From: Monosporascus cannonballus
Lineage: Eukaryota > Ascomycota > Sordariomycetes > Xylariales
Assembly (NCBI GenBank): GCA_004154925.1
Contig: QJNS01000099.1
Coordinates: 1-64,000 of the forward strand
Length of the DNA: 64,000 bases
Reading direction: 5' to 3'
Position numbers and translations under genes: made by a program. Under the pieces are notes generated by a model, which was not told the DNA's origin, made no database searches, and was given only the letters and a program-made list of their open reading frames with translations. Below, in pieces: positions 36,133 to 47,180 of this stretch; the first letter of the stretch is position 1, and each line of letters begins with the position of its first letter.

Positions 36133-37545
36133 TCACACTACCACCGGCCACCCAGCATCGCCAAACTCGAGCCTATTCCAACCAAACCTGAACCCCTTTC
36201 CCGGTCGCTGCGCCTGCTGGTCGAAGGGAACATAGTGGTAGTAAAGCAGCACCCCGCCCTCGCCCCACCCGCCATCGTCCTCGAGAACACCCTGGCCTCC
36301 CGGAGCCCATATCCCGCCATGCGAGGCCAGAATCTCGGTCCCGCCGTCATCGGAGCGGCAGCTCCTCCCCTCCTTATCAACGAAGTCCTCCTCGTCATCG
36401 CCATTGCTGCCGCCGCCGCCGCCCCACCACGGCGCGCCAGACGGCCGCCGGCAAACCATGACGCGATACACGTCGCCGGCGCGCCGCGCGGGCCACCGCC
36501 CGCCCCTATGAGGACAGCAGCGCCCGGCCGAGAAGAACAGGTACGTCCAGCGCCCGCGCGCATACAGGAACGCGGCCTCGGTCCGGCCCCTCGGCGACGA
36601 CGACACCGCGGCGCTCGCGTTCCGCTGCAGGTGGGCCAGCCGCCGCATCGCGCCGTCCGCGAGCCGCGTCGGCGGGTCTGCTAGCGGCAATGCGTAGATG
36701 CCCGCCTGGTATGACCCAAAAGCGAGGATGTTCTCGTTGTTGTCGTCGTTGCCGTTGCCTGTGGTGGGAACAGACAACAGAGCCCCGTCCAGCACGTTGT
36801 AGTCCCGGGACCACGGTATCTCGAGCCGTCCGTGCCGGCGCCATGACCCGGGCTCCAGCGTCCGCGACGACTGCACGGCGAGGCTCGCGTCGTGCCAGGG
36901 GCGCGTGGCCTCGGGGTCCGACACGCCGTCTTCTCGCGCGTAGTCGTACATGTGACTGTTATGGACGAGGTAGTAAGCGCCGTCGCTACCGAGCGGGCCG
37001 TAGACCTGCGGCGCGCCGCACTGCTCGGCTAGCGCCCCCGCCCCCGGTCCCGTAGCGTCGGAATCGGACCCGGGACCCGCGATCTTGGTCCAGGGCCCGC
37101 GCACCGCGTCCGCCGTCCAGATACTGCAGTTCCGCCCGCCCGTCGTGTACAGGAAGAGCTTCCCGTCCGATCGGCGGCGGACGAGCGACGGGTCGAGGGT
37201 CCGTGGCCGCGCGTTGTGCGGGATCGTCCCTCGTATGCTGCTCGGCGACGGATATGCGGATGCCGGGTAAGTATCGAAACCGCCGCCGTCGCTGTTGCCA
37301 TTGCCGTTACCTCCGCCGGTGCCACCGTCGTCATTATTGTTGTTCCCGCCGCCGTGGTCGCGATCATGACGTGGGAGAAGAACGGCCAGGCAGACGGCCA
37401 GGATGAGCGCCGCGGGGAGCACCGCGGCAAAGGTCCATATGGCACAGCGGCGCGTTTTGCGGTTCAGACGGAGGTTTGACGTTGATCTCCTCGTTGTCGC
37501 CGGCCTCCCACCAGGCGGGTGCGAGGTGCCGTTAGTATGCATCAT
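36133..37545 (-). CDS. GH43 arabinan endo-1,5-alpha-L-arabinosidase-like, membrane-anchored (470 aa)
   Basis: Single exon. Family GH43 enzymes hydrolyse alpha-1,5-linked arabinan of plant cell walls with a five-bladed propeller and three acids. All three are visible: base Asp118 in TLDPSLVRR, modulator Asp253 in NVLDGALL, acid Glu323 in RTEAAFLYARG. Further family blocks are YLFFSAGRCC (335-344), EILASHGGIWAPGGQGVL and the ending GFRFGWNRLEF. Instead of a cleavable signal it has a basic cytosolic stretch, a membrane segment at about residues 35-57, then a Gly/Asn/Asp linker to about 90. This predicts a type II membrane enzyme facing the wall or secretory lumen. GC-rich third positions; shares its downstream region with the RdRP. 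Substrate is inferred from family only. Confidence 0.9.
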   Translation of the reverse strand: MMHTNGTSHPPGGRPATTRRSTSNLRLNRKTRRCAIWTFAAVLPAALILAVCLAVLLPRHDRDHGGGNNNNDDGGTGGGNGNGNSDGGGFDTYPASAYPSPSSIRGTIPHNARPRTLDPSLVRRRSDGKLFLYTTGGRNCSIWTADAVRGPWTKIAGPGSDSDATGPGAGALAEQCGAPQVYGPLGSDGAYYLVHNSHMYDYAREDGVSDPEATRPWHDASLAVQSSRTLEPGSWRRHGRLEIPWSRDYNVLDGALLSVPTTGNGNDDNNENILAFGSYQAGIYALPLADPPTRLADGAMRRLAHLQRNASAAVSSSPRGRTEAAFLYARGRWTYLFFSAGRCCPHRGGRWPARRAGDVYRVMVCRRPSGAPWWGGGGGSNGDDEEDFVDKEGRSCRSDDGGTEILASHGGIWAPGGQGVLEDDGGWGEGGVLLYYHYVPFDQQAQRPGKGFRFGWNRLEFGDAGWPVVV

Positions 37546-38759
37546 GACATAACGGCCGAGATTTACCGGTAGAACCTAGTTTTGAGCGGATTTAGTGTTA
37601 GGCAGTCAATCTCAAGCGACGATAAAAGTCGCCAATCCAGGAGATCGAGATTTAGGGTGATTAGATACGATGACGCGGACCAGGAGAGCGGTGACGTCCA
37701 TACTGGAATTGATGCCTGGCTAGCGAGAGGAACGAGACGAAGATCGACATTCGTGCAAGATCGGCAGTTGTGCGTAATCCTTCCTTGGCTGGGAGTTGCT
37801 CCCAGATGAAACGCTTTTAGTCCAAAATACGAAGTACAAACGACAGTTCGACTCATCGCTGAGCTGATGGAGCCGATCACTCGAGTTGTTGGAATTCTCT
37901 TATCTGGTTGTTATATCTTGGCCTTCGCCCCCCCTTTCCAAAACCCCCCGTGTCATTCATGTTTACAGGTGCCCCACATCCCCCTTCGTTTTATCCGATT
38001 CCTCAAGCAAACGTTCACAGCATTCTTTGAACCATGCAAGTTTTACCGCCTATGATACCGAACTTCTCAATCGCGATGTCGCAATCTGTCCGGAATAGGC
38101 TATCTGGGATTTCTCGTCCCTTGGATCCCGTACATCCTGGACCTGCTGTTCCAGTTTGCCCAATTTCTCCTCAAAAGGTCAATGTTGCACATCGTCCGCC
38201 GGTTTAAATGTGAGCAGCATTAGCATTGCATAGACGGCGACGCGAGCAATATGACAGGCGGCCATTAACAATTTTAGATGTCCCTCACGTACGTCGATAT
38301 CGCGACATGCCCACAATCCAAACTCTGCACTCCGGGCAACGCGACTCGTTGCATGCTCTCCCCGCGTACCAATTCTAGAGCTTTGCTAACATCCGCCCGA
38401 TTAATATGTAAATTTCGCGGCCAATTACACCTTATGTTATTCTCGATTCATGCAGTCTTTTCACCCAGACCGATGCCATCCATCAATACCATGCAAATTT
38501 CGGTCATATCAAGATGGGATGTAGGGACGGTGACTATACGAAGAAGAGGGTATCGATCTTAACAACACACAGAACGCCGCAAAAGATCCAGAGCCAACCC
38601 AGGAGCAAACCCCCTGCATTACCGGGATCCCCATCCTCGAGGCATATATGGGATTCAATGCAATTGGGTAGACTCATACAATCTCCTGACTGAAAATAGT
38701 GAGCAATGAATCCTTCAAACATCTTGAGCAGCTTCCTGGTAATGCTGTCGTCATGGTCA
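37546..38759. other. Intergenic region upstream of the GH43 gene
   Basis: 1.2 kb without a credible gene; short frames only. Contains the GH43 promoter on the minus strand. Confidence 0.5.
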
Positions 38760-39725
38760 TCACGCGCCTAATCGAGGCACCAAAGACAGCCCGCCATCCT
38801 TGCGAGGGACCAGCGCAGAAGCGGCTAGCGGTGGCGCACCCCGACCGCCAAGCTCCCAGCTACCGGCCCGGTCATCTTTAGTGCCATTCGTCGCGGCTAA
38901 GGGATCGGGATCGGGCGCCATCTTCTTGGCCCTCGAACCGGCCCAGACCGCGGTTACGCCACGTGATGCGCACGTCCCCAAAGACGCAGGCACTCGTTGC
39001 GAGGAGGCCGAAGGCACCGAGGGATGTTACAGCGCCTATGATGCCCGGCGACTGGAGCCAACAAGAAACATCACCGTCCTCCCCATTGACGAAAGAGGAC
39101 GGGCCCGGGTCACTGCCGTCCGAATCGTAGATGACCGAGCTACAGAACAGGTACACCAACCTCATAGCTCGCACCAGGTCGTGAGGTCGCTGACGGTGAT
39201 CGGTCCGTGCTCCTGTTAAACTCGTTCCAGGGCAGGGCGGTCTCGGCGTGCGGGCGCCGAAAAGCGGGTACGAGCACAGTGGGGTGTCGTCCCCGGTGCC
39301 GTTGCGGCAGAGAAAGCCGTACCCAGAGGACCTCTCCGCGCAGTGATTCATCATCGGTGAGGGCGGAGAGCGCGAAGAAGGCCAGGAGCGGCTCGAAGGA
39401 CCCGAACATCAGGCTCAGCTTGTGGGTCTCCTGCGCCGTGGCCAGGCCGGCCTGGAACGGCCGGATGATCCTGGACGCGAGCGTGCAACCGGAAATCATC
39501 CGGATCATGGCTCCCCATCGCTGCACGTAGACCATCAGGTTCCCGTTGAGGCTGTGTTGCTGCCAGTTCGCGAGCCCTGTAGCTCCGCTATCTCGGTGTC
39601 GTGGAGAAGACCGTGCTCCACTCCGTCCCCACGTATGGTCTCGTTAAGGTTGTACTGGCATGAGGCGTAGTTTCAGACACCGTAAGCGTAATCGAAATTG
39701 ACAATCATGTCGGGGAACGGGGTTT
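38760..39725 (-). pseudogene. Decayed histidine acid phosphatase, C-terminal half
   Basis: Minus-strand remains of a fungal membrane-anchored histidine acid phosphatase. From right to left: PDMIVNFDYAYGV then a stop (about 39720-39672), CQYNLNETIRGDGVEHG, WQQHSL, VQRWGAMIRMISGC, ASRIIRPFQAGLATAQ, HKLSLMFGSFEPLLAFF and RNGTGDDTPLCSYPLFG. A hydrophobic segment IIGAVTSLGAFGLLATS is followed by the cytosolic tail with DDRAGSWELGG. These blocks lie in all three minus frames, so at least three frame changes plus an in-frame stop separate them. The catalytic N-terminal RHG block is absent. Not a usable gene. The longest intact piece is 39140-39535. Confidence 0.7.
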
Positions 39726-39845
39726 CTACAAATGCTTTTGGCTACAAATTCTGGTAATAGTTACGGGTGGTTTGGTAGGTCTGTCTAGGAATCTGGAGCT
39801 TAGCTCCCGGGAAGGTGCGGCTACCCCTATTCGAAGCGGTAAAGA

Positions 39846-40110
39846 TTAGGAATATTCTTCCATATCCTTCCAGACGTTTCCATTATTCATCCCATGAATA
39901 ATAACGGAAATAACGTATTATCAAATGAATAGTTTGTTCATTATTACGGTTGTTCACCAATATATATAGCCCAGCTTCCCCCAAGCCCTTGCTGGCATTT
40001 AATAGCTTTAGCTTAGCTTGATAGAATACAACTCGACTTTTGGATCTCTCTTACGTGTTTTCCCATACAAATCCTTGCAGGGTAGCCCCTTATTCCGTCT
40101 CAAATCTTAC
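39846..40110. mobile_element. Possible solo LTR
   Basis: AT-rich 265 bp with LTR-like features: TTAGGAATATTCTTCC near the left end, an ATGAATAATAACGG block echoed by TTCATTATTACGG, a TATATATAG element followed by a C-rich leader, and a CTTACA right end. No clear target duplication or partner copy, so this is tentative. Confidence 0.3.
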
Positions 40111-41509
40111 AAGGTCGCGGCCTCCGGGCTGTAAAGAGGCGTTCGTCTGCCATACTGTATGAAACCAAAACTTGGCCATACCCTCTCAGTTGTACTCTGG
40201 GCTGAGGTCGTGGCTGTTGGGAGGGTGAGTAAAGCTTTTCCTAAAGTAGGAGCCGTAGTTCGTCAAATTCTGGGGGTCACAGTAATGTCATAGGCTCCCT
40301 AATTATATCGAGCCAGGGAGAAGTACAGCTGCAGTGGGCTGATAATCTAAGATACAAGCTTGAGCATAAGCATGTATAATAAGCATGCAATGTGGATGGA
40401 GGAGATGTCAAACCAGCAGAATAATAGGTGCTGGCACAGCTACCTACATATATAGGTAATTATTGCGTCCACACCGCTTACTTCATACGAGAACCTTAAA
40501 ACCACTTCACGCGTCTCGCAAGCTCCCAGGCATTAGCCGCTTGCGGAACAATAGCCATTACCATTGTCACCCACCATCACCACTATTACAACACCCAACC
40601 AATACACATCAATCAGGGGGGCCTCACGCCGGTCCCCCGAAGTACCAGAGGCGCCATCCCCATCTTAACCGCTAATCCCAACCCCAGCCCTGTTACTCGC
40701 CGCAGCTGTGTGCTCGCGCAGGGTTGTTAAAGGCGAGGGGCACAGGCCATCCGGTAGGCTTCGCGACTTCAAAGTATAGACATAAGTTGGAGAGCTTCTG
40801 CAGTGGCTAGTACGTATGGAATTCGATGGACATTTGGAGGAGCGAATACTACGAGCGTCTAATGTCGTCCGGTGACTGTAGAAGATCTGGCCGGTGGTCT
40901 TAAGGTTTTCGATTCAACTGACACGCCTATGTGAGATCTTGGCCAATATTATCCTTGTCCATCCTGGGCCAGCTTGAATGTTCAAGCCGCAAGTGAGAGC
41001 ATGCCCCTCGAAAGACGGCAAGCGCCGTTGTTCCCGATGCATGCGTCAACCCTAATCACATTTCCCTCACTGCCGCACAAGGCGGGGCAGAAACCAGACG
41101 AGATGATAGATGGTAAGCGAGTAGCTGGCGATCAGCTGCATACGGGAGATAGAGATCACCATCACGGATCAGCTATCAGCTATCATTAGGTCAGTTTCCA
41201 TTAGAAGCAGCCCCGCAACCTGGTAAAGCTATCCCTAGCCCTATAAAGCAAATGGGGGGTTGATCGACTAATGACTAAGGGGCACATGCGCCAGTCCTGC
41301 ATGACGGAAATTCGCCCCTTCCACCACCAACGTTGTATTTTCAGTCAGAGCCGAAGTGAGACTTGATGATTGGTTGAATAGATCCCGATGGCTGGTCTTT
41401 AATCGTTCCTGGACCCTTTTTGGGCGGATAGGCTCAATTTACACAATGTTCGTCCCTCATATAAGCCATACAGATACAACGGCAGGACTTACGAGTTATT
41501 TACGGACAG

Positions 41510-41743
41510 GTGAAGTCAGCCGAACTTGAACACATTCTAATCTCGATATTATGGGGGGATGATGGTAAAGCACGGAAACGACGACTGCAGGAATTGCTGT
41601 TAGTAGCGGCTAGTGAGAGGATAATCGCAAGTCTTTTTGATGACAACAGGTTTGAGACTCTTATATCAGAGAAGTTAAATACTGGCATATTGATACGAAA
41701 GACGGCCTTCGCGTTACACACTTTTAACCTCTCAAGAAGGTAG
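41510..41743 (+). CDS. Small unrecognised open frame (77 aa)
   Basis: Begins with GTG or needs an upstream exon (the preceding CAG|GTGAAG could be a splice site). The protein has charged, helical-looking composition (ILWGDDGKARKRRLQELLL; ASERIIASLFDD) and no low complexity, which is better than the usual spurious frame. I do not recognise a family. It may be a fragment of a lost gene. Confidence 0.25.
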   Translation: MKSAELEHILISILWGDDGKARKRRLQELLLVAASERIIASLFDDNRFETLISEKLNTGILIRKTAFALHTFNLSRR

Positions 41744-43199
41744 AAGGCGGGAGCCCTCCATCTCATGAAAAAGACACACCAACAACCGCGTAATGCTTGT
41801 TGTCTATAGTTTCATTGACAGTCTGTTCCACAGGCCGTTCTGTGTGTCTGCTAAAGACTATCATTTCACTTCATGAAGTCCTTATATCATGCTTAACTCC
41901 ACGGGCCAAAACCTAATATCAGATAGCCGCACTTAGAGTCTTTCCGGAGACAAGACCAAACACCATACGGGCCGTTGGCCCATCGGGCCACGCTTGATGA
42001 CAACCAGCCCCCAGTGATACACATCGTGGTGATGTAGAACCTTTCCAGCCTGGCATCTGGCGATATCGAACCTGGGTCTTTCCGCGGTTCTAGGAAATTT
42101 CGTTTACTTCAAGCCCTAGGAAAGTACGATGCCGGTTCGCTGAGCATACGAGTATGTATCAGGTACCTCGCCTTGACCTATCATTTATGTCGTTGGTACA
42201 TCCACAAGTGATATAGAGATGCTTCTTACAGCTCACTCCTTCCATTTGTAAGTTCCGGTGACAGTAAGTGGCATAAAGCTGCCATCTTACACGCCATATT
42301 CCGCAACAGTTGCCACCCCAATATGAACAATGAGAATTACAATTGGCCGAAGAACCGGTAACGAAAAAGTCCAGTGCGAGATTGATCTAAAGTCACGTGC
42401 TTACCCCTATCCTTGTCAGGAGGTGAAATAGCATATATATTATCCTGTGGCCCGATCGATATTCATCCCAAATAATCGAATTATCCTGGAATGCGAGGCA
42501 CTTCGCTAATTATGCACTAGGGATGACGCGGTGCATTCGAAAAGTGCACAGCTGGCCTCTTACAATAGTTAGCTGCAAACGATGGAATGGACTTGCTGGG
42601 CCAATCAAGGACCCGAGATGCAATGGTGTACAAGCCTACCTCTACGAGCTGTTCATGGGTTAATTTATTCAGGGATATCGATATATCATTTACCCTTTTC
42701 TAGAATCAGGTAGATGCACAAGGACGCTATACTGAATAGGTTCTAATGTTTCGTCAGCGCTGCCACATAGGGGCTCTTCGGAACAAGCTAGTATCCGACT
42801 CGGATGCTTATAACCACCAAGATACTCGGGAATGGTGATGTGACATTACATTACGAAGAGTTGCCACATTACCGAGACAGCCCTACAAACGAACTCGGAG
42901 CGTAGTAACAAGTAAAGGGGTTTCACACTCACTCTAGAAATCCCCTAAAGCCACTCTTACGCCTATAGTGCGGGATGCAGAAAGGATCCGTGGACCCAGG
43001 AGTGGCCTCGGCATATATCTGGTCTCTATCATCGCCGTTTGGTGCGGGAAAAATTTCTTATTTATATTGGATTGCTGACTCTCCAGACTGCTTTTCGCTC
43101 TACCCCGGCCATCCCAAGACTCCATAACGAACCCACCGAGATCACCAGGTGGAAAGAGCATCGCGGTGTCAGACCGATTTCAACACAGCAAGCGGAAAC

Positions 43200-44500
43200 A
43201 TGTCACCCAAAGGATCTATCCTCGTCACCGGCGCCAATGGAGGGCTAGGCTCAGCAACGGTTGAACGGATCCTCAGCCAGCCACAGATCGCGAATGACAA
43301 CTATGGCATCTATACTGTCCGCAAGGCTGAGACCGCTGATGCAGTGAAGAAAGTCCTCCGGAAAGCCACCTCGGTTCAACATGAACACGAGTTACTACTC
43401 CTGGGCGTTGCGACACTTGCCAGCGCTCGTCAGGCTACGGAGAGCATCAACAAGCGCGTCCAGAGCGGCGAGATACGGCCCATATGCGCGTCGATTTTGA
43501 ATGCAGGGTGGCAAGAGTTCACCACCCAGACCTACACCAACGACGATTTCGATATGTTATTTTAGGCCAACTTCCCCTCGCATTTTCTCCTTACTCTCTT
43601 ACTACTGAAGGGCATGAACGTGGAGCATGGTCGGATTGTGGTGGTTGGAACTTGGTCACACGAATACGATGCACTTCCCATCGGTGCAATAACCTTGAAG
43701 CTTTACTAACCAGTCCTGTAGCGGAGCGGACCCTAGAAACAAGATAAGGCCGTATAGGGAGTCGTTCGCCTCTGAGAAGTACCGTCAGATCTTCCCGGAG
43801 CCCATAGACATTGAAAACCTGGCGAAAGGCAAGTGGAGCAAGTGGAGCATCTCCCAATTGAACTGAAAGACCCTTGCTATGGCTTCCGACGTTATGGCGA
43901 GCTATGCGAAGTCATAATGTTGTAAGTAATATTTGAATCTTTCATGCGAAAATACCAGAGCGGTGGGGGGGCGGTATGAGACAGCTATGCTGCCCCTGCA
44001 CTTGACTTGTTCACACAACCTAGCCCTGTAATACCTCTCCTTACCCTTCCCATAACCCCGCATCGATCAGAAGCTAACACACATAGTCGCGAGTTATCAT
44101 CTCGCCTACCACAAAACCCTGTGCTGTCCAACGTGGCTGTTCTTGGCATTGACCCAGATTTCTTGATGCCTAGAAGTCTCTTGCGTCGGGGGGACCTGGT
44201 GCTGCGGTTTATCTTGACTCATATTGCCCCCCATCTTGTTGCCGGTCCTCGGGCCGATCATGACTCGGTTTTCTCCCAACGGGGTGTTCTGTACTGCTTC
44301 GAAGTCGGGGCGGCGACGTTTTGAGAGCGGCTTTCGATACTAAGGAGCTCGGCGAGCATCCCAATGGTGTATATCTCAACGGATCAGAGCCTGGGGAAAT
44401 TGGAGCCGAGTCTAAGGATAAGCGCAAGACGGGACGACTTTGGGGGGACAGCCTAGCGTATGCAGGCGTCAAGGACGGGGACACTATTCTGGCGTGGTAG
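43200..44500 (+). pseudogene. Decayed short-chain dehydrogenase/reductase
   Basis: ATG at 43200 begins MSPKGSILVTGANGGLG: the NAD(P)-binding TGxxxGxG motif of an SDR. It continues to LNAGWQEFTTQTYTNDDFDMLF, where TAG at 43563-43565 replaces the expected Gln codon (CAG to TAG). Homologous reading resumes at once with ANFPSHFLLTLLLLKGM and GRIVVVGTWSH (the catalytic Ser region). Later blocks IFPEPIDIENLAKG, GFRRYGELCEV, VLSNVAVLGIDPDFL and KELGEHPNGVYLNG end with LAYAGVKDGDTILAW and a TAG at 44498. They fall in different frames. A probable old intron starts GTAAGT at 43922. Stop plus several indels make it a pseudogene. Confidence 0.8.
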
Positions 44501-44708
44501 CGGTTAACAACCCCATGTTCGCCTTCCCTGGGTATAGGATGCGTATTTCTATACTGTGAGGCACAAGAGTAATGAGGGGAGTGAGTGCAATTAAGCGAGA
44601 CTTGTGCATATAATACATGAAGACTTATCGACCGTGAGCAGATAAATGCACCTGTCTCCATTGCAGAACCGCCGTGACTAACAGTGGGCCTGCGGATATC
44701 CTCCCTCA

Positions 44709-45150
44709 GTGAGGGTGTCTTGCCTAGGTATCTGTGTCGACATTCCACCCACCCGTCACGGGCATGCTCGCGTGCAAGGTGCGCTGGCCGCCACTCCTGC
44801 CCCCCCGGCAGGTAGTGTCAGAAGACGGCGTTGCCGCCGGCGGGGCGGAAGGCGAGGCCGGCGTCCTAGAGCTCGGTCGCAGTCTCGTGGGCGCACTAAC
44901 GGGAGTCCCGTAGCGGCTCCGGCATTGGGGGGTTAGTGACACTGCGCGTGATGCCTGCACAGCGTGGCCACGGAGCGAAGAACGAGCTCATGTGTTTGCC
45001 GTCCAGCATCACTGTCGGGTGGGCCACGTGCTAGTACCAGCCGTGGGGAGGTGGTAACGTCCCTCCTGCTCGTAGGGGGCCAGCTGCACGGGCTCGAGAT
45101 GCGAGCGCGGCACCTCCGACCGCTGAACAATCTATGTATTATTTCGCATG
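44709..45150 (-). pseudogene. Relic of a 2OG-Fe(II) oxygenase (prolyl 4-hydroxylase-like)
   Basis: On the minus strand, pieces in different frames line up with the family order. First comes QRSEVPRSHLEPVQLAPYEQ (the E-x-x-Q-x-x-x-Y lead-in), then GRYHLPTAG where the H-x-D iron motif should be (Asp absent), then SSFFAPW. Next is DAGLAFRPAGGNAVF followed by a stop at the Trp position, and RTLHASMPVTGGWN, carrying the second iron His. Stops and frame changes throughout. The call rests on order and spacing of weak motifs. Confidence 0.45.
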
Positions 45151-45833
45151 AAGTTTAAAGAGCGGATGCCTATGCGGAGTCACTAGAACCAGTCGCAAAG
45201 AGTATAGGGCTAACCTACAGTCGATAATGGTTGATGCAAATGAAGCCTGGATCTCGATCCTGCCAATGGATCCGCAAATACTCGCCGGGTGCGTAAATCG
45301 CAAACGAGGCTGTCAAGAGGTTTGGTGATGGTTTTCGCACAGGTCAAGGTTCGGCCCGGAATGGAAACAAGCCAAGAGGGTGGATTGTGCAGCACGATGA
45401 GTTGTGATCGAGGCATCGGCCACGAGAGCAGGACAGATCACATTACTCCTATGAACGCGTCGTTAAGCCTATTCCATATTAGACCCAAAATATGCAAGAA
45501 CTGGACATATGCACGCTCTGGCCAGAATAGTTGAGCAACCTGTACCTACCTACCCATCCAGGTATACCCCGTTGCTGCCGCCCTGTTATAGCTCGACCAA
45601 AGCTTCTACAACAACCAATGCTGATAATTAAAGGCTTGCAGTTAGTATATACAAACAATAATTGAATCAAGCCCGTCAATATCGAAACCCGCTGTTTAGA
45701 ACAAAATCGCCAGCACCCATGCCACCCCACGCCAAAACCTAGCCAAGCACCATCAGCCTCCTTTTCTCCCTTTCCCCTTTTCCACCGGTTCCCACTCCCT
45801 TAGCCGCCCCTTCCCAAAACGCCGCCACTCCCC
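45151..45833. other. Intergenic, nothing recognised
   Basis: About 0.7 kb; no coding sequence or repeat seen. C-rich and T-rich on the plus strand near 45750-45830. Confidence 0.5.
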
Positions 45834-46598
45834 TCACACATCGAACAGCCTCATCCACCAGCGGCGCCACCCGTGGGGGGCCCGGAGACGGAACCAGACG
45901 TCGAGGGCGAGGAACCCCCAGATGCCGAATATCGCGGCGACCTGCGGGGCGAGGCTGAGCACGTAGAAGGCGTTGGGCAGCGCCCCGCCGCGCAGGGGGT
46001 GCAGCCGCGCGCACTCGATGTTCTGCTCGATGCGACTCCATAGCAGGTAGAGCCAGACGACCGACCCGATCAGGAGCGAGTGTCTCCACGGCATCGCGAC
46101 GAAGGGGTGGGTGGCGGCGACCGTGTTTGCGGGCGGGTAGCCAGCCGGTGAGGGAGACGCGGACGAGGCCCACAGGGACATATAGGAGGCAGAGGGGATT
46201 GAGGGGTCCGGCTGCGTAGCGTCGTGCGTCCGCCGGCGGAAGGGAAGATCCCCGTCGATCCGAGTACCTGCTAAGACTGATGGCGATGACGACGATAAGC
46301 TTGCAAAGCCTAGTTTTCGAATGATAGTATGGGCATCTGAGCTATTCAGCCGTCTGCTTCGACGTATAGATAGGGGTTCAGAGACTTGTCTATGCCGCTT
46401 ATTGTTGTGAGCCGGTGGCACCCTGAGCACTATAGCAGTGACGAGGCCGTATGAGACTCGATCGAAAAGCGCCTGTTGCGCAAGAGGTCCAGTAATGGGG
46501 CTCGATATTCGGCTCCTGGAAAAAAACTTGTACGCGGATAGCGGTCCCGTTTGGTGAATGGCCAAGAAACACTGTATGCCAAGAAGCGACCTATGCAT
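45834..46598 (-). CDS. Hypothetical membrane protein, possibly a gene fragment (up to 254 aa)
   Basis: Open frame on the minus strand. The first 150 residues are low quality (Ser/Arg/Pro-rich). The last 90 look real: two hydrophobic helices, HSLLIGSVVWLYLLW and FYVLSLAPQVAAIFGIWGFL, joined by SRIEQNIECARLHPLRGG, and a basic aromatic end (GWRRWWMRLFDV). I do not recognise the family. It may be the C-terminal part of a polytopic membrane protein whose upstream exons have decayed; the true start is unknown. Confidence 0.35.
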   Translation of the reverse strand: MHRSLLGIQCFLAIHQTGPLSAYKFFSRSRISSPITGPLAQQALFDRVSYGLVTAIVLRVPPAHNNKRHRQVSEPLSIRRSRRLNSSDAHTIIRKLGFASLSSSSPSVLAGTRIDGDLPFRRRTHDATQPDPSIPSASYMSLWASSASPSPAGYPPANTVAATHPFVAMPWRHSLLIGSVVWLYLLWSRIEQNIECARLHPLRGGALPNAFYVLSLAPQVAAIFGIWGFLALDVWFRLRAPHGWRRWWMRLFDV

Positions 46599-47180
46599 AG
46601 AATATTCGGGGATTCCGTGAATGATGTTGTTGTAGTAAATGAAGCAAAGGGTTTGCTAAGCTCGTGGTCGAACAGTCGAAATGCAAGAAGAGTTTAGAGT
46701 TTCGGTAGGGCCAGTGTCTAGAGCTGCAGGCGCTGCCGGCCCCGATGTTGTTATTCATCATTGTACGGCAAGCTAAGAATGAGCTCCCATCTCTTTACGC
46801 AAAGGAGTTGCATATCGAGTGACTCAACCCGGCACCATAAATCCCAGAGAAACTATGGATAGGTCAGCAGGCCTACCACAATAGAACCTCAAACCACTCA
46901 CACCTGAGGAAGAGGGGCTCGGTCTTAGAAGTATCGCTCGAGTTCACAACCGAGTTAAATTGTTCATTCAAAGGTGAACTAGCCTACGCATAATATTCCA
47001 GCGTTAGCAGCGGCGACCGCTTGGTTCGTTTTGAACCCCTAGGGAGCATTATTTGCCCCTTATCGAAAGCAATCACGCTGAACACCGAGCCTCTGCTCTC
47101 ATGCCGCTGAGATATCCCTGGGGGACGGTTTATCTCGTTAATCAGAGATTGTCCGCCGCTCCACCGCTTGGCATCAGTTC
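46599..47180. other. Intergenic 3' of RFC3
   Basis: No gene recognised; holds the RFC3 3' end (minus strand). Confidence 0.5.

Larger units (their letters stand above)
39726..43199. other. Long region without a recognised gene
   Basis: About 3.5 kb. I find a possible old LTR at 39846-40110 and one small open frame with protein-like composition (41510-41743), both listed separately. Nothing else supports a gene, tRNA or structured RNA. Confidence 0.45.

Noticed and set aside
36121..37479. Large Arg/Pro/Ala-rich plus-strand frames across the GH43 gene
   Set aside because: Composition is that of antisense frames of a GC-rich gene; GH43 motifs are on the minus strand.
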